Shown here in pieces: positions 18,001-25,775 of a stretch of 64,000 bases of DNA. The translations under genes were made by a program, and so were the position numbers. The stretch's first letter is position 1; every line of letters starts with the position of its first letter. Source of the stretch: AP-15 sp963747735 (GTDB lineage Bacteria; Pseudomonadota; Alphaproteobacteria; ATCC43930; CGMCC-115725); the NCBI GenBank assembly GCA_963747735.1, contig CAVVGE010000006.1, positions 310,001 through 374,000 of the forward strand, given 5' to 3'. Under the pieces are notes generated by a model. That model did no database searches, was not told the DNA's origin, and was given only the letters and a program-made list of their open reading frames with translations.

Positions 18001-19037
18001 AACTGGTAGATGAGCGCGCCGGTCAACGGCCGCACCGTCTTCAGATGCGCTCCGCTCAACTCGCTGAACACATAGATTTCGACGCCGTCTTCCGAGGCGA
18101 CGAGTCGGTTGCCGCCGGCGCTGACCGGCGTGCCGAGCTGATAGGCGCTGCGCTGACCGCCATGGCCGAAAAACAGCGCGCCGGTAACCGGGTCCAAGGC
18201 GTGGTGGACGCTGAGCGTCCAGCCCCCGATCATCGCGGCATCGGCGACCGCAACAGCGTTGCCGATGCCGGCCTGTGCCCGATCGCTGGCGTAATGCAGG
18301 TGAAAGCCGGTGCCGGCAAGCGGCTCATCTTCGCTGAGCCGCTGGTTGCTGCAGCCGACCGCCGAGCCGACCTTCTGGAGGCAATCGTCGTCCACCAGCA
18401 CGACCGGGTCGAGCTCGAAGTTGAACCCCCAGTCCGGTAGGCCGGGGACGAAGGCCACCGCGTGGAAGAACGGCGCGCCCTTCAGCGATTGGATCGTCGA
18501 CGGCAAGGGGAGCTTCCGCGGCCACACCGACCCCAACTCCGCCGGGTAATACAAGAACGGCTGAGCATTCGAGGTTGTTTTGCCGTTGCAGCCGGTCAAG
18601 TCATTGGTCACATCCGAGGTGGCATCGGGCTCAAAGGTAAAGGTCCCTGCACCCAGATCGAGGGTCAGAATCTCGGCGGTTTTTGCGTTCCTCGGCTGAC
18701 TGAAGGCCTGCGTGATGCTGCCCGTCACAAAGCAGGGAGAGGTGACGGAGTCACCAACCGTGACGAAGGTCGGCCGGATAGCGTCGGCGACCCAGTTGAG
18801 GGCCGCGCAGGATTGGAAGGCAAGGTTAAGCAAGCCGCGGGCGCTGGAGCTGTGATTGACGGTGCAGGTCTGGCCGCTGCCCGTGTGGTCGCACGGTGCG
18901 TTCGCGGCTGTCATCGCCCGCAGCGTGTAGTCTGTCGCCCAGGCGACAACCGGCGTCGTGCAATCCTGCGCCGCCACCGCAAAGGCGTGGAACAGCAGCA
19001 CCCAGAGCACAGCGGCGACCGCTACCCGCGCCTTCAT
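15087..19037 (-). CDS. secreted YD-repeat (Rhs-like) protein
   Basis: A 1316-residue surface or secreted shell protein. MKARVAVAAVLWVLLFHAFA is a signal peptide; its ATG has GGAGG before it, and I chose it over a longer frame. The first 300 residues are not YD-like. From about residue 330 to 1150 there are many YD motifs, for example YDPNGNRI, YDAAGRLI, YDGAGRM, YDLAGRLTKA and YDALGNLLAA. The core end is visible as HFGARDYDPSTGRWTAKDPL and GYVMADPVNLTDPTGL. A tail of roughly 120 residues follows, unlike toxins I know. No VgrG, PAAR or immunity gene is adjacent. Toxin delivery is therefore unproven; adhesion or carbohydrate binding is as likely. Confidence 0.88.
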   Translation of the reverse strand: MKARVAVAAVLWVLLFHAFAVAAQDCTTPVVAWATDYTLRAMTAANAPCDHTGSGQTCTVNHSSSARGLLNLAFQSCAALNWVADAIRPTFVTVGDSVTSPCFVTGSITQAFSQPRNAKTAEILTLDLGAGTFTFEPDATSDVTNDLTGCNGKTTSNAQPFLYYPAELGSVWPRKLPLPSTIQSLKGAPFFHAVAFVPGLPDWGFNFELDPVVLVDDDCLQKVGSAVGCSNQRLSEDEPLAGTGFHLHYASDRAQAGIGNAVAVADAAMIGGWTLSVHHALDPVTGALFFGHGGQRSAYQLGTPVSAGGNRLVASEDGVEIYVFSELSGAHLKTVRPLTGALIYQFGYDSARRLATVTDAGGNVTRIKRSGAGVPIAFVAPFGQTTSLAVDANGFLSRITDPLGHAAIYVNAASGLLTSRTDRNGHKYSYTYAGGRLTRTADPAGGFTTLSRSTAGSGLGWASAFATAMGTTSDFSTTIVAQWLQDGTQPYSEQHINTWPNGLQAKTTTSLQSGKLSNTITLPRGTSVSEILGPDPVWGLQVPVVVSRKRSEGSLIEAVTSSRSTTLSAAANPFGVVTQKTTDSINGRTITITFTGSTRTQVMKSPAGRITKLVFDALERPASVQVGTRLRMDLAYDSHGRLASTTQGARIATFSYGADGLLATATDPAGRPARFAYDAAGRLIATTLPGGRVVEYGYDPNGNRIAVTPPGAAAPHRFTYTPVDLVASYKPPAVVGTGAMTYAYDLDRRIKKATRPDGDTISYGYDGAGRMTSIAMPTGTTRLGYAAATGHLARAETDDETVTYSYAGELPTRSVWSGTVEGSVSRTYSTDFWVTEQKVGTSGVAYAYDEDGLTTQAGALAISRRASDGLVAGTTLGAAADSRSYDGYGDLSAFTVSVKGRPLWKVTYTRDADGRITKKSETINGAGNSYAYTYDLAGRLTKAIRNAATDSYTYGANSTRLTAIVGATTVAGTYDAQDRLLKYGAVSFAYTANGELASRKVGGQTTSYGYDALGNLLAATLPNGTKITYLVDAQRRRVGKQVNGVLRAGFLYDDAAIAAQLDGGNHVVRRFVYGTQATTPDYVVSGGATYRIFSDERGSPVLVVNTATGAVAEQITYDEFGNVIADTNPNLQPFRFAGGLYDADTKLLHFGARDYDPSTGRWTAKDPLRFDSSDTNLYGYVMADPVNLTDPTGLDDSFCQQIWDALKDYFSKIKVGPITIDPTNRSVSTGTSVGVKVGGQTVAEASGTVSVGITPGNDPNGNLFTAGAEGDVKVLGWTAAHVETHTEFGNASNLQVTQDILHNVHRADEICLDNCP

Positions 19038-19410
19038 CGCGTCCTCCAGCGAGCGTTCAAATGCGCTCCGACCCAGCGGGCGAGCCTTGCCAAGCCCGGT
19101 TGAACCGTGCCTGCGCAACCGCGTCTCCTGCAAGCGTCATCTACAGTTAAGGAGCAATTATCGCGCGATATTCGTTGAATGGGCCGTTCTGCGACAGCGG
19201 GCACAGGTTAATTTAAGGCAGCCTTAGGGGTGATACCCTCACGAAAGCCAACACGCGGGGGCGACGAACGTGTGGCAGCGTTTTACGCGCCGGGGCAATT
19301 TCCGCGTCGCGAACCCTGAAATCGCAGCCGAAGCTCTGCACCTCCTGGCGGCCGGGCCGATCGCCGTTCCCGGTCTGGCGGCTATTTGGTCTCGGTCCGG
19401 CTTCGGCGCC
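19038..19410. other. intergenic stretch upstream of the YD-repeat gene
   Basis: No convincing gene in about 370 bp. It holds a 12-bp perfect palindrome, TATCGCGCGATA, at 19159-19170, roughly 120 bp above the YD-repeat start, and an AT-rich patch (TTAATTTAAGG) near 19210 that may contain the promoter. Frames on the plus strand here are arginine-rich and look like antisense shadows. Confidence 0.4.
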
Positions 19411-19563
19411 TCAGACGTTTTTGTATTCGGCGGAAATCTCCTTGTTGGTGTAGTCCGTCAGGAGCGCCGTCGCGACGATGCCGATCACGACACAGACCGC
19501 AATGTAAAGGGCGATCGGCAGGCTCTTGTGAGAGCTCGCGAACAGTGCCGTGGCCCGCGCATT
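19411..19563 (-). pseudogene. C-terminal remnant of an MHS-family transporter (2)
   Basis: The minus strand encodes NARATALFASSHKSLPIALY, then a hydrophobic helix and TALLTDYTNKEISAEYKNV with a stop, which aligns with the last 50 residues of copy B (TALFAAFHSSLPIALY, FLTDYTNKDISAEY). DNA similarity to copy B is evident over the whole piece. There is no start codon and no upstream part; it abuts the 3' end of copy C 17 bp away. A deletion between tandem paralogues would explain it. Confidence 0.8.
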
Positions 19564-19579
19564 CAGCGGCCGCGCGGCG

Positions 19580-20911
19580 TTACGCCTCGTCGTATTCGGC
19601 CGAGATGTCGCGGTTGGTGTAGTCGGGCAGCAGCGCCGCCGAGATCACGCTGATGATCGCGCAGACGAGGATGTAAAAGGCGATGGCATAGCCCGAAGCA
19701 TAGGCCGCGAACAATGCCGTCGCGATCAGCGGCGCCGGCCCGCCGGCAATGACCGAAGCGAGCTGATAGCCGAGCGAGGCGCCGCTGTAGCGCAGCCTTC
19801 CGGTAAAGCATTCGGCGATCAGCGCCGCCTGTGGACCGTACATCAGATCGTGCGGGATCAGGGACAGCACGATGGCGAGAAAGATCCAGCCCGGCATCAT
19901 CGTGTCGAGCAGGGCGAAATAAATAAAGCCGAACACCCCGACCGTCACCGAGCCGATCAGGTACATCCGCTTGCGGCCGATCCGATCGGACAGCCAGCCG
20001 GCAAACGGGATCGTGAAGAACGACACCACCGAGGCGACCAGCACCGCCGTCAGCAGCAGATCGCGCGAGCTGCCGAGGACCTTGGTGCCGTAGGCGAAGA
20101 TGAAGGTGGTGAAGATGTAAAACGGGGCCTGCTCGGCCATCCGCGCCAGCGCGGTCAGGATGATCTCGCGCGGCTGGCGCCTGATCACCTCGATGACCGG
20201 CGCGCGCTCGACCCGGTTTTGGTTGAGCAGCCGCGAAAAAGCCGGAGTTTCGAGAATGCCGAGCCGGATATAGAGGCCGACCCCGACCAGGATGATGCTG
20301 AGCAGGAACGGGATGCGCCAGCCCCAGACGATAAATTGCGGGCCCGACAGCCAGCTGAAGAACAGCACCGCGAGGTTCGCCAGAAACAGCCCCGCCGGCA
20401 CGCCGAATTGCGGCCACGAGGCGACAAAGCCGCGATGGGCGTTGGTCCGCGCCCATTCCATCGACATCAGCACCGAGCCGCCCCATTCGCCGCCGACCCC
20501 GATCCCCTGCACGGTGCGCAGGATCGTCAGGATCACCGCGCCCCAGACGCCGATCCTGGCATAGCCCGGGACAAAGGCCACCAGGAAGGTCGCGATTCCC
20601 ATCAGCAGCAGCGTGGCGATCAGCGCCGCCTTGCGCCCGATCCGGTCGCCATAATGGCCAAAGATGACGGCGCCCACCGGGCGGGCGACAAAGCCGACGG
20701 CGTAGATCGCAAAGACCTGCAAGGTGCCGACCAGCGGATCGGATCCCGGGAAATAGAGCTTGGCGAAGACCAGCCCGGTCACCGTGCCGTAGATAAAGAA
20801 ATCGTACCACTCGATCGTCGTCCCGATCGTGCTGGCGATCACCGCGCGGCGCAATTGCCGGCGATGCTCGGCTTCGGACAGCAGTCCCGCTGCACCCTCG
20901 ACCGTCGTCAT
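19580..20911 (-). CDS. MFS transporter, MHS family, copy C
   Basis: A complete 443-residue MHS carrier, close to copy A: GTTIEWYDFFIYGTVTGLVF, GHYGDRIGRKAAL, GIGVGGEWGGSVLMSMEWAR, SDRIGRKRMYLIG and the tail LLPDYTNRDISAEYDEA. Twelve membrane helices are expected. GAGGACGAGGCC precedes the ATG. Downstream lies the second C-terminal remnant. The gene ends the stretch begun by the ABC transporter operon on the same strand; 45 bp separate it from the small membrane protein upstream, so it could be read through from that operon. Confidence 0.9.
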   Translation of the reverse strand: MTTVEGAAGLLSEAEHRRQLRRAVIASTIGTTIEWYDFFIYGTVTGLVFAKLYFPGSDPLVGTLQVFAIYAVGFVARPVGAVIFGHYGDRIGRKAALIATLLLMGIATFLVAFVPGYARIGVWGAVILTILRTVQGIGVGGEWGGSVLMSMEWARTNAHRGFVASWPQFGVPAGLFLANLAVLFFSWLSGPQFIVWGWRIPFLLSIILVGVGLYIRLGILETPAFSRLLNQNRVERAPVIEVIRRQPREIILTALARMAEQAPFYIFTTFIFAYGTKVLGSSRDLLLTAVLVASVVSFFTIPFAGWLSDRIGRKRMYLIGSVTVGVFGFIYFALLDTMMPGWIFLAIVLSLIPHDLMYGPQAALIAECFTGRLRYSGASLGYQLASVIAGGPAPLIATALFAAYASGYAIAFYILVCAIISVISAALLPDYTNRDISAEYDEA

Positions 20912-20956
20912 GGCCTCGTCCTCCCGCCAGAGCCTTGGCCGGTAGGTTGTACTCCC

Positions 20957-21175
20957 TCAGGCGCTAATCGCGAAGAGGGCGATCCCCGCCGCCACCGCAG
21001 CGCCGCCGCCGACGATCCCGAGCGAGCGGCCTTCGACATGACCGATGGCAACGTCGCGCGCTGCAAGCGGCGTGACGTGCAACGTCGCGGCAGCTACCCA
21101 CAGCGCCAGGCCGACAAGGCCGAGAAATGCAGCGAGCGCCTTTAGACGGGCCCGAGTTTGTTGTCGCAGAAACAT
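20957..21175 (-). CDS. small two-helix membrane protein at the end of the ABC operon
   Basis: A 72-residue protein with two hydrophobic segments: LAAFLGLVGLALWVAAATLH (about 13-32) and a glycine-rich GIVGGGAAVAAGIALFAISA at the C-terminus, with a basic N-terminus (LRQQTRARLK) that predicts the N-end inside. I recognise no family. Its start lies 13 bp after the stop of the last ABC permease, on the same strand, so it is likely co-expressed and may assist that transporter. Being short and of common composition, it could be a local, non-conserved gene. Confidence 0.6.
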   Translation of the reverse strand: MFLRQQTRARLKALAAFLGLVGLALWVAAATLHVTPLAARDVAIGHVEGRSLGIVGGGAAVAAGIALFAISA

Positions 21176-21187
21176 CCGTGCAAGTCC

Positions 21188-22051
21188 TCAGACAGTGGTC
21201 GGGTCGCGGGCTTCCTGGTGCCAGCGCAAGAGATGGCGGCGCAAGACGGCGATGCCGCGCACGAGGGCATAGCCGGCGACCGCGATCTCGACGATCCCGG
21301 CAAAGACACCCGGCGAATCGGCAAAGCGCGAGGCGTTGATCATCGCCCCGCCGAGCCCGGCGCCGCCCATCAGCATCTCGGTCACGATGGCGACGATCAG
21401 CGCCACCGGCAACGCTACCTGCAAGCCCGTGAGGATCTGCGGCAACGCGGCGGGCAGAACGACCTCCCATAAGAGCCGCCGTTCGCCGGCGCCGAGGCTG
21501 CGCGCCGACCAGATCAGCTCCTTTTCGACGCCCTCGGTGCTCGCCACCGTCGCCACCACCACCGGGAAAATCGCGCTGAACACGATCATCGTCAGCTTGG
21601 AGGCGTCGTAGAGCCCGAACCACAGCATAAAGACCGGCAGAAACGCGATCTTCGGCATCGGAAACCCGACCGACACGATCGGATCGAAAAACCAGCGGAA
21701 CGCCCGGCTGCGCGCCATCACGATGCCGAGCGCCACCCCGGCGGAGCCGGCGATCGCAAAGCCGAGCAATCCGCGATAGAGGGTGAGCCCGAGATTGGTC
21801 AGGAGGTCGCCGGAGAGGGTGTCGTCCCAGACCCGCTCGATGACCACCGACAAGGGCGGCAGCAAAAAGCTGCTGACGATGCCGGCGCGGGCGACGCCTT
21901 CCCAGGCGGCGAGCACGACGAGCAAGGTGAGGACATTGGCGAGGCCGCGGCCGAGGCTGCGCGCTCCGCGGGCCAGCGAGCTTTGCCCGCCGCGGCCCAG
22001 CGGCAAAGCGACGGCGGCGGCGCCGTCTTGCAATTGGGTCATTCGCGCCAC
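21188..22051 (-). CDS. ABC transporter permease, NitT/TauT (SsuC-like) type, second copy
   Basis: A 287-residue inner-membrane permease. After a charged N-terminal stretch it has the LVVLAAWEGVARAGIV first helix, and the coupling EAA-like loop SARSLGAGERRLLWEVVLPA that contacts the ATPase. GFPMPKIAFLPVFMLWFGL is the characteristic NitT/TauT segment. Its start overlaps the stop region of the other permease by 13 bp, so the two are translated together and presumably form a heterodimer. Typical substrates of the family are nitrate, taurine, alkanesulfonates or thiamine precursors; this one cannot be assigned. Confidence 0.88.
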   Translation of the reverse strand: MARMTQLQDGAAAVALPLGRGGQSSLARGARSLGRGLANVLTLLVVLAAWEGVARAGIVSSFLLPPLSVVIERVWDDTLSGDLLTNLGLTLYRGLLGFAIAGSAGVALGIVMARSRAFRWFFDPIVSVGFPMPKIAFLPVFMLWFGLYDASKLTMIVFSAIFPVVVATVASTEGVEKELIWSARSLGAGERRLLWEVVLPAALPQILTGLQVALPVALIVAIVTEMLMGGAGLGGAMINASRFADSPGVFAGIVEIAVAGYALVRGIAVLRRHLLRWHQEARDPTTV

Positions 22052-22914
22052 CTCAGCACGTGCTGCATCAGCAGGAGATAGAACCGGTCGGCGGCAAAGC
22101 CGAGCAGCGCCACGGTCAGCACCACCCCGAACATCGCGTCATAGACCCCGCCGTCGCCGAGCCAGCCGATCATGTAGCCGAGCCCCTGGCGCGCCGCGAT
22201 CAGCTCGGTTGTGACCAACAGCACAAAGGCAAAGGCGAGCGCGGTGCGGATGCCGGCGAGGATTTCCGGGAGCGCGCTCGGCACCACGACCTCGCGCAGG
22301 ATCGCGCCGCGGCTCGCCCCCATGCTGCGGGCCGACCAGATCAGCACCTCGTCGGCGCCGCGCGCCCCGTTGAACGCGCTCAACGTGATCGGCAGCATGC
22401 AGCCGATAAAGATAAAGACGATTTTCGACGCGCTGCCAAAGCCGAGCCACAGCACCATGACCGGGATCAGGGCCGATTTCGGCATCGGGTAAAGCGCTTG
22501 GACGACCGGGTTGAACAGGGTCCGCACCGGCTTGTACCAGGCCATCGCAACGCCCAGCGTCGTGCCGCACAGGATGGCGAGACCAAGCCCGGCGGCACCA
22601 CGGCCGAGCGAGACGACGGCGTTATCGACGAGGTCGCCGCTGACCAGCAGGCTCCACCAGGCGGTGAAGACTTTGTCGAGCGCCGGCAGCTCCAAGGGCG
22701 AGACGAGCCCGAGCCGGGTCGAGGCCTCCCAGGCCAAGGCCAATAGCGCGATCGGCAGATAACGCCACAGCACCGCGCCGAGCCGGGCCGGGATGCCGGG
22801 CTCGCGCCGCCCGGCCCGGGCGGCGGCAAGCGCGGCGCCGGCGCGCCGTGCGACGCCGGGTGGCGCGGCGCCCAGTGGCGCGGCGATCGTCAACTCGGAT
22901 TGGTCAAGCGCCAT
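22039..22914 (-). CDS. ABC transporter permease, NitT/TauT (SsuC-like) type, first copy
   Basis: A 291-residue permease, paralogous to the next gene but clearly different in sequence. YPMPKSALIPVMVLWLGFG is the family segment, and SARSMGASRGAILREVVVPS the ATPase-contacting loop. The N-terminus is Ala/Arg-rich and cytoplasmic. It overlaps the substrate-binding protein gene by 11 bp upstream and the second permease by 13 bp downstream. Two different permeases in one operon imply a heterodimeric pore, less usual than the single SsuC or TauC gene. Confidence 0.88.
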   Translation of the reverse strand: MALDQSELTIAAPLGAAPPGVARRAGAALAAARAGRREPGIPARLGAVLWRYLPIALLALAWEASTRLGLVSPLELPALDKVFTAWWSLLVSGDLVDNAVVSLGRGAAGLGLAILCGTTLGVAMAWYKPVRTLFNPVVQALYPMPKSALIPVMVLWLGFGSASKIVFIFIGCMLPITLSAFNGARGADEVLIWSARSMGASRGAILREVVVPSALPEILAGIRTALAFAFVLLVTTELIAARQGLGYMIGWLGDGGVYDAMFGVVLTVALLGFAADRFYLLLMQHVLRWRE

Positions 22915-23947
22915 GGCCGTCGAGCCGCTCCTTCGCCGCCTTGATCAGCGACAGATCGACGTAGTTGGGGCTGACCTGCACCCGTTTGGGGAGGACGCCG
23001 AGCTTTACGTCCTCGTCGATCTCGCGCTGCACCGCGCCCACATCCGGCACCATGTTGGGCTCGTGGTAAAAATCGTGCTTGGTGAAAGCAAAATCCAAAT
23101 CTTTGGCGGATTTGTGGGTGACCGCGACGGTCAGCGCGATAGCTTCGTCGCGATTTTTTGGGGTCAGGAGCCAGCGCACGGCGCGCATATAGTCGGTGAA
23201 GAAGTCGATCAGCACCGGCTTGTGGGCGGCGACGAAATCGGCCCGCATGTTCCAGAATACCGCCTCCGACAGCCCGTGCACATCGACACCGGTAAACAAT
23301 ACCTTGTACTTGCCGGTCGCCATCAGCTCGGCGGCGAATTGCGGCAAGAGCTCGATCATATCGACCTTGCCTTCCTGCAGCATCGCCGGCTGGTTGGCAA
23401 AATTCGCTTCGACCGTGGTGAAATCCTTGTCCTGGATCTTGTGCCGGCGAAGCATCGCGCGCATCGTCGAATCGGCCTCCGAGCCGATCGCGTTGGTCGC
23501 GACCCGCTTGCCGCGCACATCATCGACGGTTTTGATCGGGCCATCCTTGGCGACGACGTACTCGCCCGGGAAATAACCGGGATGGCCGGTTTGGATCACA
23601 TCGGCGACGATCGGCACGTCGAGATGCGCGTTGGTGACGGCGAGCGCAAAGGCCGAGTCGGAAAACGCCGCGATCTCGAGGTCGTGGATCGCCAATGCCT
23701 GGATTTGCGGGGTGCTGCCGGGATAGCGCACCGGCTGGAAATCGTAGGTCTTGCCGTCGTTCGGCATGATCTCCGGGTGCTTTTTTGCCAGCGCGGCGAC
23801 GATCGGCGCCAGATGGCCCGGGGTCTCGGCCCAGCCGACCCGGATCGGCAGCGGCGTTCCTTGCGCCGCCGCCGGCGCGGCGCCGGTGGCGAGTCCGATG
23901 CCGGCGGCCCACATCCCGGCGATGGCGACGATCAGTCTCGGACGCAT
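22904..23947 (-). CDS. ABC transporter substrate-binding protein, NitT/TauT (NMT1-like) type
   Basis: A 347-residue periplasmic binding protein. MRPRLIVAIAGMWAAGIGLA and a following AAPAAAQG form a signal peptide with an Ala-x-Ala cleavage site, and GGGAGGAAAGG lies directly before this ATG; a longer frame has neither. The mature protein opens with PIRVGWAETPGHLAPIV, has GEYVVAKDGPIKTVDDVRG and RVATNAIGSEADSTMRAML, the usual NMT1/THI5-like layout in which the ligand sits between two lobes. The ligand is not evident; the HLAPIV/GHPGYF residues differ from classic taurine or nitrate binders. Confidence 0.88.
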   Translation of the reverse strand: MRPRLIVAIAGMWAAGIGLATGAAPAAAQGTPLPIRVGWAETPGHLAPIVAALAKKHPEIMPNDGKTYDFQPVRYPGSTPQIQALAIHDLEIAAFSDSAFALAVTNAHLDVPIVADVIQTGHPGYFPGEYVVAKDGPIKTVDDVRGKRVATNAIGSEADSTMRAMLRRHKIQDKDFTTVEANFANQPAMLQEGKVDMIELLPQFAAELMATGKYKVLFTGVDVHGLSEAVFWNMRADFVAAHKPVLIDFFTDYMRAVRWLLTPKNRDEAIALTVAVTHKSAKDLDFAFTKHDFYHEPNMVPDVGAVQREIDEDVKLGVLPKRVQVSPNYVDLSLIKAAKERLDGHGA

Positions 23948-23990
23948 TGCCTTTCCTCCCTTGCCGGCGATTTTGCTCGCCATTGCGATC

Positions 23991-24788
23991 TTATCCACCA
24001 ACGCTGCCGCGCTGCGCCAGAATCGCTTCGGCGCGCACCAGGTTCCACACATGGTCCACCATCTCGACAAAGGGCGCGCTGCGGGCGAGGCCCGGGTCTT
24101 CCTTGTCGAAGCGCGCCTCGACGATCTCCTTGATGCGGCCGGGCCGGGCCGACATGACCGCGATCCGCTCGGCGAGAAAGACCGCCTCCTGCACGTCGTG
24201 GGTGACGAAAATGACGGTCTTGCGCGAGCGCTGCCAGATGCGCAGCAATTCGGCCTGCATCAGGCTGCGGGTCTGGGCGTCGAGCGCGCCAAAGGGCTCG
24301 TCCATCAACAGGATGCGCGGGTCGATCGCGAGCGTGCGGGCGATCGCGGCACGCTGCTTCATGCCGCCCGAAAGCTGCGAGGGGTAGCTGTCCTCAAAAC
24401 CGCCGAGACCGACGAGCTCGATAAACTCGCGAGCGCGGCGGACCCGCTCGTCCTTCGGCAGGCGCTGTTTTTCGAGCCCGTAGAGGACGTTCTGGATCAC
24501 CGTCTTCCACGGAAACAGCGCGAAATGCTGGAACACGATGCCGCGGTCGGGCCCCGGCCCGGCGATCGCCTTGTCCTCGACGCGGATCGCGCCGTGCTCG
24601 ACCGGCAAAAAACCGCCGATCAGATAGAGGAGCGTGCTCTTGCCGCAGCCGCTCGGGCCCAACAGCGCCACGAACTCGCGGTCGCGCACGTCGAGCGACA
24701 CATTGTCGAGCGCGGTGACCGGATTGCCGCGCCGCGGCCGATAGGTATGGCTGACCCGGTCGATGACGATCTGCGCGTCGGAATTCAC
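23991..24788 (-). CDS. ABC transporter ATP-binding protein, NitT/TauT (SsuB-like) type
   Basis: A 265-residue ATPase. Walker A is LLGPSGCGKSTLLYLIGG, the Q-loop is GIVFQHFALFPWKTV, the signature LSGGMKQRAAIARTLA, and Walker B RILLMDEPFGALD, with a switch histidine in VTHDVQEAVFL. The start is taken as the GTG that gives VNSDAQIVIDRVSHTY, because the longer frame begins with an arginine-rich, unlikely stretch. It is the first gene of the operon ATPase, binding protein, permease, permease, small membrane protein; 43 bp separate it from the binding-protein start. About 260 bp upstream, the Lin0512 pair is divergent. Confidence 0.88.
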   Translation of the reverse strand: MNSDAQIVIDRVSHTYRPRRGNPVTALDNVSLDVRDREFVALLGPSGCGKSTLLYLIGGFLPVEHGAIRVEDKAIAGPGPDRGIVFQHFALFPWKTVIQNVLYGLEKQRLPKDERVRRAREFIELVGLGGFEDSYPSQLSGGMKQRAAIARTLAIDPRILLMDEPFGALDAQTRSLMQAELLRIWQRSRKTVIFVTHDVQEAVFLAERIAVMSARPGRIKEIVEARFDKEDPGLARSAPFVEMVDHVWNLVRAEAILAQRGSVGG

Positions 24789-25052
24789 CCCGCCGTCCCT
24801 GCTGATTTTTGCCGCTTCTCGATGGCGCTTCTTAGCAGATGCGCGCCGGCGCGGCGAGGGCGTCGGGCGACGAGGCGTGTCCCGCCGGCCCGGGCCGGTT
24901 GGTTTGCGAGCCGATCGGCTGGCGCTCGCGCCGAGGAACAATTTACCGTCACCGATAAGCAGCGGAAGCGCGCGTGCCGGTCGGACCGCGCCCGGTGACG
25001 GCGGCCGGGGAACCCGCTAGGTTCGGCGGCGATGGATGGTGGAGGAGCGGCG

Positions 25053-25409
25053 ATGGCTTGGCAGCGCGTGGTGACGCAGATCGGCATGGGCACCGACATC
25101 CGCGGCGCCGATTACACAAAGGCGGCGGTGCGCGCGTTGCGCGACGCCTTGTGGCACAACTCGCTGAGCGTCGCCGCCGCGGCCGGGCTCGATGTCGATT
25201 CGATGCGGGTCGCGGTGACGATCGGGGTGCCGCATCCGGAGGCGGTCGACAAGGCGGCGGTGCTGGCGGTCTTGCCGCACGGCACCGGCACCGTCGAGGT
25301 GGTCGAGGGCGGGCTCGAAATCGCGAACGACGCCGGCACCGACAAGACCGTGATCGCCAACGCCGCGGCGGTGGTGCGGCTCGAGATCGCCGAAAGGCAG
25401 GCGTCATGA
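25053..25409 (+). CDS. Lin0512 family protein, first of a tandem pair
   Basis: A 118-residue protein of the Lin0512 family, whose function is unknown. The family pattern is visible: QIGMGTDIRGADYTKAAVRA at the N-terminus, an ALWHNSLSV stretch, VAVTIGVPHPEAVDKAAV and a C-terminal beta strand. I prefer the ATG with GGAG at 6-8 bp over one seven codons earlier. Its stop overlaps the start of a second, divergent family member (ATGA), so the two products are made together and may form a hetero-oligomer. Divergent from a NitT/TauT transporter operon, and convergent with a RidA gene. Confidence 0.78.
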   Translation: MAWQRVVTQIGMGTDIRGADYTKAAVRALRDALWHNSLSVAAAAGLDVDSMRVAVTIGVPHPEAVDKAAVLAVLPHGTGTVEVVEGGLEIANDAGTDKTVIANAAAVVRLEIAERQAS

Positions 25410-25753
25410 CCGCGAAACGGGTGATCCTGGAGCTGGGCAGCGGCAACGACCTGCACGGCGGCGACTACACCAAGGCCGCGATCCGCGCGGTCGAGGACGC
25501 GCTCCACCACAGCTCGCTGACCTTGATCCGCACCCTCAGGCTCGACGCGCGCAAGATGCAGGTCGAGGTCACGATCGGGGTGCAGCGGCCCGAGCGGGTC
25601 GATGCCGCCGCGGTCAAGGCCGCGCTGCCGCACGGGCACGTCGCGGTCAGATGCGTCAAGGGCGGTCTCGACCTGCCCGATGCCGAGACCGGCGATGTGG
25701 CGGTGATCGCCAGTGCCGCGGTCGCGGTCCGCCTCGACCTGCCGCAACCCTGA
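25406..25753 (+). CDS. Lin0512 family protein, second of a tandem pair
   Basis: A 115-residue paralogue of the preceding gene. LELGSGNDLHGGDYTKAAIR parallels QIGMGTDIRGADYTKAAVR, ALHHSSLTLI parallels ALWHNSLSVA, and VEVTIGVQRPERVDAAAV parallels VAVTIGVPHPEAVDKAAV. The His/Asp and Asn/Asp residues around these motifs are conserved in both, which suggests a shared site. It begins inside the stop codon overlap of copy one and ends 22 bp before the convergent RidA gene. Function unknown. Confidence 0.78.
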   Translation: MTAKRVILELGSGNDLHGGDYTKAAIRAVEDALHHSSLTLIRTLRLDARKMQVEVTIGVQRPERVDAAAVKAALPHGHVAVRCVKGGLDLPDAETGDVAVIASAAVAVRLDLPQP

Positions 25754-25775
25754 CGCCGGAGGTGGCGGAGGCCCG

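Noticed and set aside
16665..18440. A 591-codon plus-strand frame opposite the YD-repeat gene
   Set aside because: Composition is Arg/Gly/Ala shadow-like and has no motifs; the opposite strand has unmistakable YD repeats and a signal peptide.
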